Source: DATDRQ01 sp035291645
Lineage (GTDB): Bacteria; Chloroflexota; Anaerolineae; Anaerolineales; UBA4823
DNA length: 5,198 nt
Direction of reading: 5' to 3'
Assembly: GCA_035291645.1 (NCBI GenBank)
Contig: DATDRQ010000174.1
Location: 1-5,198 of the forward strand
The notes beneath the pieces are model-generated. The model was not told the origin of the DNA and did not search any database. It was given only the letters and a program-made list of their open reading frames with translations. Positions within the stretch are counted from its first letter, which is position 1, and the number at the start of each line of letters is the position of its first letter. Below are positions 1 through 4,406 of this stretch, piece by piece. Made by a program: the position numbers and the translations under genes.

Positions 1-495
1 GCCGGCCCGCGTGCGCACGAAGTACACCAGCTCTTCCACGTTGACGTTGCGGTCGTCCGACTGCGGCTTGAGCAGCTGGGCGATGTCCTCCTGGGTGCCC
101 TCCCAGCCGAAGGTGCGCAGGTACAGCGCCAGGCTGGCGGGGCCGCAGTTATTGGGCGTCTGTTTCTCCCAGGTCGGGGCGGTAAGTGAGACTGCTTCGG
201 GCAGGGGTGTCGGGCTGGGGGTTACGGTCGGCGTCGGGCCTTTGGTTGGAGTGGCTGGCGGTGTGAGGTCGGTGGTGGGCGTTTCAGTAGGGAACAGAGT
301 CACCGCCACCCCCGGCTGCGGCAGCGAGGTCGGCATCGCCTCCACCGGGTTCACCACCCCCCGCAGGTAGGTTTGCGCCACGTCTAACCGCCAGTCCAGC
401 CGGCTGTTCACCGAGGGGATCTGGTACAGCAACAGGGCTGCCACCGGCAGCCCCATCAGCACCAATCCTAATTTCGCCAGGATGGGTTTTTGCAT
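1..495 (-). CDS. Membrane-anchored C39-like cysteine peptidase, N-terminal part (runs off left edge)
   Basis: The first 165 codons of a minus-strand gene, open to the window edge with no stop, so the C-terminus is missing. The start is the ATG at 495-493. Residues 9-25 form a hydrophobic signal anchor (LGLVLMGLPVAALLLYQ) after two lysines. Residues 26-54 are a short juxtamembrane segment, and residues 55-100 are a Pro/Thr-rich low-complexity stalk. A papain-like C39-type fold begins near residue 104. It has Q112 and the nucleophile C117 in the motif QTPNNCGPASLALYL, the usual oxyanion-hole Gln and catalytic Cys arrangement of the peptidase C39-like (C39_2) family. The catalytic His and Asp/Asn would lie beyond the edge. 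The protein should sit outside the cell on the membrane, as a peptidase or a peptidase-like binding domain; the substrate cannot be inferred. In Chloroflexota such domains are often followed by TPR repeats (from memory; not visible here). G+C is high, unlike the adjacent HEPN gene. It has its own promoter and is probably not in an operon with the HEPN pair 95 bases upstream. Confidence 0.85.
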   Translation of the reverse strand, partial: MQKPILAKLGLVLMGLPVAALLLYQIPSVNSRLDWRLDVAQTYLRGVVNPVEAMPTSLPQPGVAVTLFPTETPTTDLTPPATPTKGPTPTVTPSPTPLPEAVSLTAPTWEKQTPNNCGPASLALYLRTFGWEGTQEDIAQLLKPQSDDRNVNVEELVYFVRTRAG

Positions 496-511
496 GGCAG
501 GTATTCTAACA
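496..511 (-). promoter_or_regulatory. Extended -10 promoter placed for a leaderless start of the C39-like gene
   Basis: Reading the minus strand, TGT-TAGAAT (511 to 503) is an extended -10 element. Seven bases (ACCTGCC, 502-496) separate it from the ATG at 495. A transcript starting seven bases past the -10 would begin at or one base before the start codon. There is no Shine-Dalgarno sequence between the -10 and the ATG, and no good -35 hexamer. The same arrangement precedes miaB. The element is seen directly; leaderless initiation is inferred. Confidence 0.55.
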
Positions 512-590
512 TCTTTAGGTTAATGGAGAATGAACCGGATGTATTCGCCTTGTTTTCAGGATTCGGCCGGAATTGAATAATCGCTGACGG

Positions 591-977
591 CTATCTGATG
601 CCCAATTGGGAGTGGGCATGTTTGCGGACTGATTTTGCGATGCTTAATGCCTCACGCGCATCTTCGACTGTCGGGGTTTCCCCAGGATATCTAACCCTTA
701 CTGAAAAATCTGTGAGAGTGTGAAGTTGACTGGCTTCAATAGGCAGCAAAATACCGGATTGTTCAGACAAGGTGCTCAACAAGAGCAGATCATGCACTCT
801 GGGAAATGTCCGGCCTCTAGAAACGAGGAGAGCCTTCAAGTACTTTTCAGCACATTGTTGGGCATGGAAACAGGAGCTATGAACCAGAGGTTTTCTTCTC
901 CTCAATGCAGATTGCGCGGTTAGGTAATCTTCCTCTGCAAGGTCAACCCAGGTTGAGGGGTTATTAAGGTCGTTCAT
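591..977 (-). CDS. HEPN domain protein, putative toxin of an MNT-HEPN pair
   Basis: A 128-residue all-alpha HEPN protein of the COG2250 type, at the usual length for the family. Supporting features are an N-terminal helix (WVDLAEEDYLTAQSAL, 10-25), the family helix HSSCFHAQQCAEKYLKALL (33-51), a conserved PRVHDL turn (59-64), and a C-terminal RYPGETPTVEDAREAL segment (96-111). HEPN proteins paired with a nucleotidyltransferase usually act as RNase toxins that the partner controls. The standard C-terminal RX4HXY catalytic motif of HepT-type toxins is not present; the nearest C-terminal Arg/His cluster is R118-K-H-A-H122, which does not fit. RNase activity is therefore uncertain. The start is the ATG at 977, eight bases after a GGGAG ribosome site that lies inside a hairpin. 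It overlaps the end of the upstream MNT gene by 14 bases in another frame, so translational coupling is likely. Base composition is near 50% G+C against about 70% or more in neighbours, suggesting horizontal acquisition. Confidence 0.9.
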   Translation of the reverse strand: MNDLNNPSTWVDLAEEDYLTAQSALRRRKPLVHSSCFHAQQCAEKYLKALLVSRGRTFPRVHDLLLLSTLSEQSGILLPIEASQLHTLTDFSVRVRYPGETPTVEDAREALSIAKSVRKHAHSQLGIR

Positions 978-1344
978 AGAGAACGCTCCCGCGTTCTAGA
1001 ATCTCCTGGATGAAGAAATCGCCTTGTTCAAGAGCCTGTTCGATCTCCTCGGGTGTCCTGACAAGGATATCTACCGGGAATCTGCGAGGAATTAATAGCC
1101 GTGAGACCTTCCATGTTCTCTCTCTGGTTGGCTCTCCCGTTTCCATGATTATGAGTAGGTCTACATCGCTATCCGGATCAGGTTTTCCATACGCATAGGA
1201 TCCGAAAAGGATAATCTTCTCTGGCTTAAGTTCGTGAGCGATACGTTCAATAGCCTGAGGTAAAGAAACCCCGATCGGCTCCGAGAGTCCGGTAGGTATG
1301 GTAGTTAATTGCTGTACTTCGAACGAGGTTATGTGATCGGTCAT
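964..1344 (-). CDS. MNT-type nucleotidyltransferase, putative antitoxin partner of HEPN
   Basis: A 126-residue minimal nucleotidyltransferase (DNA polymerase beta-like fold, COG1708 type). The core motif is GSYAYGKPDPDSDVDLLI (48-65): G48-S49 binds nucleotide phosphate, and D60 and D62 are the paired metal-binding acids. D92 in FPVDILV is the likely third acid, so the catalytic set looks intact. In characterised MntA-HepT systems such a protein neutralises its HEPN partner by transferring AMP to it; that activity is inferred here from family and context. About 27 residues precede the first domain helix (LPQAIERIAHELKPEKIILF, 28-47), a modest N-terminal extension. The start is the ATG at 1344: the upstream in-frame stop (at 1365-1363) excludes a longer form, and the ribosome site is weak. 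It lies first in a two-gene unit and overlaps HEPN by 14 bases, so the antitoxin is made before the toxin. Base composition is richer in A+T than the flanking genes. Confidence 0.9.
   Translation of the reverse strand: MTDHITSFEVQQLTTIPTGLSEPIGVSLPQAIERIAHELKPEKIILFGSYAYGKPDPDSDVDLLIIMETGEPTRERTWKVSRLLIPRRFPVDILVRTPEEIEQALEQGDFFIQEILERGSVLYERP
980..997 (-). promoter_or_regulatory. Hairpin holding the HEPN ribosome binding site
   Basis: On the minus strand AGAACGC (997-991), loop GGGA (990-987), GCGTTCT (986-980) forms a perfect 7-bp stem. The Shine-Dalgarno GGGAG (990-986) occupies the loop and the first paired base. The start codon at 977 is two bases past the stem. The hairpin lies within the last codons of the MNT gene (residues 117-122), so a ribosome translating MNT would open it. 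The pairing is seen; its regulatory role is inferred. Confidence 0.5.
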
Positions 1345-1382
1345 AAGATTTCTGCCATCAGGTTAAAGAGGAGTACACCTGG

Positions 1383-1388
1383 ATTATA
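1383..1388 (-). promoter_or_regulatory. -10 box of the MNT-HEPN promoter
   Basis: The minus strand reads a perfect TATAAT at 1388-1383, which would start RNA near 1376, about 32 bases before the MNT start codon. No convincing -35 hexamer is seen 16-18 bases upstream. It faces the divergent miaB -10 box with only 14 bases between the two hexamers, so the two promoters must share DNA and may interfere. Confidence 0.45.
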
Positions 1389-1399
1389 CAATAATCCGT

Positions 1400-1408
1400 T
1401 GTTATAAT
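1400..1408 (+). promoter_or_regulatory. Extended -10 promoter of miaB, placed for a leaderless mRNA
   Basis: TGT-TATAAT is a perfect extended -10 element (TG at 1400-1401, TATAAT at 1403-1408). Seven bases (ACCGGAC) lie between it and the ATG at 1416, so transcription should begin at 1415 or 1416. No Shine-Dalgarno sequence can fit. The -35 position (TGGATT, 1380-1385) is poor, as is common with extended -10 promoters. Confidence 0.65.
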
Positions 1409-1415
1409 ACCGGAC

Positions 1416-2792
1416 ATGAAGTATCACATTTGGACCGAAGGCTGCCAGATGAACGTGGCCGACTCGCAGCGCGTCGCCTCCGCCCTGGAGCATTTGGGCT
1501 ACCAGGCCACCGCAAAGCCAGGCGAGGCCGACGTGATCGTGCTCAACACCTGTGTCGTCCGCCAGTCCGCCGAGGACAAAGCCGTCGGGCGGCTCTCCTC
1601 CCTGCGCCCGCTCAAGCAACAACGCCCCGACCTGGTCATTAACCTGATGGGCTGCCTGGTCGGCGTGCGCGGCACGGACCACCTCCAGCAGCGTTTCCCC
1701 TTCGTCGACGTCTTCTCCCCGCCCTCCGACCCCGGCCCGCTGGTCGCCTACCTGACCCAGGTCGAGAGCCGCGAATTGCAGCACTCCGAGACCCGGCAGC
1801 GCTTCGCCTTGATGGACGGCGACCTGGTCCTGCCGGCCCACGAGCGCGGCCAGCTGGTCGCCGCCCACGTGCCGGTCGTGTTGGGCTGCTCGCACGCCTG
1901 CACCTTTTGCATCATCCCCTACCGGCGCGGCGCCGAGCGCAGCCGTCCGGTCGGCGAGATCGCCGCCGAAGTGCGCTCCCTGGTCAGCCAGGGCGTCAAG
2001 GAGATCACCCTGCTCGGCCAGATCGTCGACCGCTACGGCAAGGATGTCCCCGATGGACCGAACCTGGCTGCCCTGCTGCGCGTCATCCACGAAATCGACG
2101 GCCTGGAGCGCATCCGCTTCCTCACCTCCCACCCCAACTGGATGACCCCCGAACTGCTCGCCGCCGTCGCCGAACTGCCCAGGGTCATGCCCCACATCGA
2201 GGTGCCCGTCCAGGCCGGGGACGACCAGGTGCTGGCGGACATGCGCCGCGGCTACACCGCCGAGGCCTACCGCCGCCTCGTCGAGCAGATCCGCTCCCGC
2301 CTGGACTCGAACGGCGCCTTCCCCGGCGTCTCCATCGCCACCGACGTCATCGTCGGCTTCCCCGGCGAGACCCATGCCCAATTCCAGCGTACCTACGACC
2401 TGCTCGCCGGCTTGCAGCTCGACGTGGCCCACCTGGCGCGCTACTCCCCGCGCCCCGGCACCGTCGCCGAGCGCCGCCTGCCCGACGACGTCCCCGATGA
2501 GGAGAAGTGGGCGCGCTTCCGCGCCCTGGAGGACCTCCAGGAGCGCATCGCCGGTGAGATCAACCGCCGCTACCTGGGCCAGACCGTCGAGGTGCTTTTC
2601 GAAGACGAGGTGCGCGGCCGCTGGCGCGGGCGCACCCCCACCAACAAGCTGGTCTTCGTCGAGTCCCACGCCTCCCTGCGCGGCCGGGTCCTGCCGGTCG
2701 TGATTACCTGGACAGGTCCCTGGTCGATGCAAGGCCGCCTGCCCGTCGAACGCCCCGCCCTGATCCCCTTCGAGCTGGCCGCTCCCGCGTAA
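1416..2792 (+). CDS. miaB: tRNA-2-methylthio-N6-dimethylallyladenosine synthase MiaB
   Basis: A radical-SAM methylthiotransferase of 458 residues, the usual MiaB length. It converts i6A37 to ms2i6A37 in tRNAs that read U-starting codons, using two SAM and two 4Fe-4S clusters in the cytoplasm. The N-terminal UPF0004 domain supplies three cluster cysteines: C10 (TEGCQMN), C46 (NTCVVRQSAEDK) and C80 (GCLV). The radical-SAM CX3CX2C motif is C158, C162, C165 in GCSHACTFCIIPYRRG, followed by GAERSRP. PHIEVPVQAGD, VGFPGET and YSPRPGT are family motifs of the SAM barrel. A TRAM RNA-binding domain covers about residues 378-440 (GQTVEVLFED, RGRTPTNKLVFVE). TEGCQMN and the RGRT-TNKLV TRAM favour MiaB over RimO or MtaB. 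Some canonical positions differ (LGQIVDRYG where E. coli-type MiaB has LGQNVN), which I recall as a Chloroflexota variant. The ATG at 1416 follows the -10 box so closely that translation must be leaderless if that promoter is used. It is monocistronic: a long inverted repeat with a T-run follows. Confidence 0.93.
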   Translation: MKYHIWTEGCQMNVADSQRVASALEHLGYQATAKPGEADVIVLNTCVVRQSAEDKAVGRLSSLRPLKQQRPDLVINLMGCLVGVRGTDHLQQRFPFVDVFSPPSDPGPLVAYLTQVESRELQHSETRQRFALMDGDLVLPAHERGQLVAAHVPVVLGCSHACTFCIIPYRRGAERSRPVGEIAAEVRSLVSQGVKEITLLGQIVDRYGKDVPDGPNLAALLRVIHEIDGLERIRFLTSHPNWMTPELLAAVAELPRVMPHIEVPVQAGDDQVLADMRRGYTAEAYRRLVEQIRSRLDSNGAFPGVSIATDVIVGFPGETHAQFQRTYDLLAGLQLDVAHLARYSPRPGTVAERRLPDDVPDEEKWARFRALEDLQERIAGEINRRYLGQTVEVLFEDEVRGRWRGRTPTNKLVFVESHASLRGRVLPVVITWTGPWSMQGRLPVERPALIPFELAAPA

Positions 2793-2796
2793 TTCG

Positions 2797-2891
2797 TTAA
2801 CGCAAGGACGCGAAGGAAATCAAGTCGCAAAGGTTTTATAAATTTCCTTCGCGTCTTATGCCCCTTTGCGTCTCTGCGTTAAATCTTTTTT
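2797..2891 (+). repeat. Long inverted-repeat element with T-run downstream of miaB, possible terminator
   Basis: Three pairings are visible. The outer stem is TTAACGCA (2797-2804) with TGCGTTAA (2875-2882). The main stem is a perfect 14-bp match, GACGCGAAGGAAAT (2807-2820) with ATTTCCTTCGCGTC (2842-2855). A third match, CGCAAAGG (2826-2833) with CCTTTGCG (2863-2870), joins the main loop to downstream sequence. Six T's (2886-2891) follow. It is built from reiterated CGCAAAGG / CGCGAAGG words, a style of dispersed intergenic repeat I recall from many bacterial genomes. It could terminate miaB transcription; the long loop makes it non-classical. Confidence 0.6.
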
Positions 2892-2913
2892 CATTACGGA
2901 CGCCTCTCGCCGC

Positions 2914-2942
2914 TTGACACGCAGGCCAAGCAAAAGTATAGT
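2914..2942 (+). promoter_or_regulatory. Sigma-70-type promoter of the lipoprotein gene
   Basis: TTGACA (2914-2919, perfect -35) and TATAGT (2937-2942, one mismatch from TATAAT) are separated by exactly 17 bases. RNA should start near 2949, giving a leader of about 32 bases that contains the GGAGG ribosome site. This is the only promoter in the window with both consensus boxes. Confidence 0.75.
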
Positions 2943-2969
2943 AAAACCTCAACGTAGAATATAAACCTT

Positions 2970-2974
2970 GGAGG
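2970..2974 (+). promoter_or_regulatory. Ribosome binding site that fixes the GTG start of the lipoprotein
   Basis: GGAGG lies six bases before the GTG at 2981. With the signal peptide beginning right after that codon, this supports GTG as the start rather than an internal ATG such as codon 13, which would cut into the signal peptide. Confidence 0.8.
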
Positions 2975-2980
2975 CCTCCG

Positions 2981-4135
2981 GTGAGAAATCGCCTTCGCTG
3001 GTCCTATGCCCTTTTCATGCTTCTACTCGCAGCCCTCGCCTGCAACTTCCCGGGGGCCGTCACCCCTACGCCTTTCTTCGGCCCCGATATGGTCCTCACC
3101 TCCGCCGCCCAGACCATCGCTGCGGAGCTCACTTTGGCCCCCACCGGCCCCGGCTTCACCCCCGGCTCCACCACGACCCTGCCTGCGGGTGCCACCGGCA
3201 CCCCGCCCGCCGGGTCCACCTCCACCCCGCCCCCCGCAGCCACGCACACCCCCGGCCCGTGCGACCGGGCTGACTTCGTCGCAGACGTCACCGTCCCGGA
3301 TGGAACCGTCTTCGACCCGGGCGAGCAGTTCGTCAAGACCTGGCGGCTGAAGAACACCGGCGCCTGCACCTGGAACCCGAACTACTCGGTCGTCTTCGAT
3401 GACGGCGACTCCCTGGGCGCCCCTGCCAGCGCCCCGATCACCTCCGGCGAGGTCGAACCCGGCCAGGAAGTCGATGTCTCGTTGAGTATGACCGCTCCGG
3501 ACGAAAACGGGGAGTACCAGGGTTACTGGAAGCTGCGCAACCAGGCCGGGCAGGTCTTCGGGCTGGGCCAGCAGGGTGACAAGCAGTTCTGGGTCAAGAT
3601 CGAGGTGGGTGAAGGGGATGGGGAGCAGGCCGCCTCCGGTACCTACGACTTCATCGCCCAGGCCTCCTCGGCCGGGTGGGTCGGCAGCGGCGGCGGGCGC
3701 GACGTCAAGCTCGAATTCGGCGGCGAAGACGATGACCCCGACGGCGTCGCCAGGCTCAAGAGCGGCATCACCCTCGAGAACGGCACCTCCGCCGGGCAGA
3801 CCCTGGTCACCGGTCCGCTCCAGGCGGACGATGGCAAGATCACGGGGACTTTTTCCGAGTTCACCGTCCAGGAAGACAACCGCTTCACCAGCAAGCTCGG
3901 CTTCCTGGAGGGCTGCGGCGAGGCCCACGCCGTCTTCCAGCTGTGGGTAGAGCAGGGGGATAATCTCGAACTGCTCGAAGAGTGGGACAAGGACTGCGAC
4001 GGCAGCCTGATCTTCGCCGACCTCGACCTTTCGGATTGGGATGGCGAGACCGTCCGCTTCGTCCTGGTAGTCGCAGCCGACGGCTCTCCCACCGGCGACC
4101 TGGCCATCTGGGGTTCCACCCAGATCGTGGACTGA
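2981..4135 (+). CDS. Secreted lipoprotein with Nbr1-type Ig-like domain and a second C-terminal domain
   Basis: 384 residues starting at GTG. Residues 2-20 are a signal peptide (basic MRNRLRW, then a hydrophobic run) ending in the lipobox L19-A20-C21, so C21 should be lipidated and the protein held on the outer face of the membrane. Residues 54-93 are a Pro/Thr/Gly-rich stalk. Residues 94-208 match the Ig-like domain of the Nbr1 FW type: CDRADFVADVTVPDGT, PGEQFVKTWRLKNTGACTW, a later GEYQGYWKLRN strand, and FWVKIEV at the end. C94 and C129 probably form a disulfide. Residues 219-384 form a second, probably all-beta domain with an acidic EDDDPD turn (249-254) and cysteines C312 and C339 likely paired; I do not recognise its family with confidence. 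No catalytic motif is visible, so a structural or ligand-binding surface role is more likely than an enzyme. It is transcribed alone from its own promoter and ends with tandem stops TGA-TAG. Confidence 0.88.
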   Translation: MRNRLRWSYALFMLLLAALACNFPGAVTPTPFFGPDMVLTSAAQTIAAELTLAPTGPGFTPGSTTTLPAGATGTPPAGSTSTPPPAATHTPGPCDRADFVADVTVPDGTVFDPGEQFVKTWRLKNTGACTWNPNYSVVFDDGDSLGAPASAPITSGEVEPGQEVDVSLSMTAPDENGEYQGYWKLRNQAGQVFGLGQQGDKQFWVKIEVGEGDGEQAASGTYDFIAQASSAGWVGSGGGRDVKLEFGGEDDDPDGVARLKSGITLENGTSAGQTLVTGPLQADDGKITGTFSEFTVQEDNRFTSKLGFLEGCGEAHAVFQLWVEQGDNLELLEEWDKDCDGSLIFADLDLSDWDGETVRFVLVVAADGSPTGDLAIWGSTQIVD

Positions 4136-4141
4136 TAGTTA

Positions 4142-4178
4142 CCCCTCTCCCAACCTGGGAGAGGGGCAGGGGTGAGGG
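4142..4178 (+). repeat. GC hairpin overlapping a G-quadruplex motif, intergenic repeat type
   Basis: CCCCTCTCCCA (4142-4152), loop ACC, TGGGAGAGGGG (4156-4166) is a perfect 11-bp hairpin four bases after the tandem stops of the lipoprotein gene. It could act in termination or 3'-end protection, but no T-run follows directly. The 3' arm continues as GGG-aga-GGGG-ca-GGGG-tga-GGG (4157-4178), which fits a four-tract G-quadruplex. CCCTCTCCC / GGGGTGAGGG elements of this kind are common between genes in G+C-rich bacteria (from memory). Confidence 0.65.
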
Positions 4179-4219
4179 AAGTCGATGGGTGAGGGCGTCT
4201 AATCCGATGGATTTTTCCC

Positions 4220-4274
4220 CCTTCGCGTCCATTCACGTTCCTTCGCGGCTTCCTCTTCTAACTCTCCTTCGCCC
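4220..4274 (+). repeat. Degenerate CCTTCGCG word repeat
   Basis: CCTTCGCGTC (4220-4229), CCTTCGCGG (4240-4248) and CCTTCGCCC (4266-4274) recur with spacings of 20 and 26 bases. The first copy is identical over ten bases to 2846-2855 in the element after miaB, so the two intergenic regions share a repeat family. No coding potential was found in this 271-base gap. Confidence 0.45.
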
Positions 4275-4365
4275 ACTTCTTGAACTTCAAATAATTCGGG
4301 TAATTTGCGGATCGCCCCCCTGGAATCCTTGCAAAACTGTCCATCCATGTGCGGGCGGATGCCGT

Positions 4366-4371
4366 TACAAT
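4366..4371 (+). promoter_or_regulatory. Candidate -10 box for the sensor gene
   Basis: TACAAT is one mismatch from TATAAT and would start RNA near 4378, leaving a leader of about 29 bases that includes the AGGAG ribosome site. No -35 hexamer is convincing at the right distance, so this is a weak call. Confidence 0.3.
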
Positions 4372-4395
4372 CGCGCCTGCCATCGATAATCTTTC

Positions 4396-4400
4396 AGGAG
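4396..4400 (+). promoter_or_regulatory. Ribosome binding site of the sensor gene
   Basis: AGGAG lies six bases before the ATG at 4407 and selects that start. No other good site-plus-start pair precedes the first membrane span. Confidence 0.75.
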
Positions 4401-4406
4401 ACAACC

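Noticed and set aside
11..370. 119-codon plus-strand frame over the C39-like gene
   Set aside because: It is antisense to the QTPNNCGPASL peptidase motif and membrane anchor. The Gly/Val-rich part is just the complement of the Pro/Thr stalk.
561..573. Near-palindrome ATTCGGCCGGAAT after the HEPN stop
   Set aside because: The arms are short and imperfect and no T-run follows on the minus strand, so it is not supported as a terminator.
1341..1358. Five-codon minus-strand frame MAEIL whose stop overlaps the MNT start (ATGA)
   Set aside because: It could be a leader peptide for reinitiation, but it has no ribosome site and is too short to distinguish from chance.
1341..2732. 463-codon open frame on the minus strand across miaB
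   Set aside because: It is antisense to a gene with full MiaB motifs. Its composition (Gly, Ala, Asp, Val, Gln rich) is typical of a mirror frame in G+C-rich DNA, with no domain motif.
3023..3928. 301-codon open frame on the minus strand across the lipoprotein gene
   Set aside because: Glycine-rich mirror frame of the Pro/Thr stalk and Ig-like domain. The plus-strand gene has promoter, ribosome site, lipobox and domain evidence.
4385..4390. GATAAT as a -10 box for the sensor gene
   Set aside because: It would place the RNA start inside or just before the AGGAG ribosome site, and no -35 is present.
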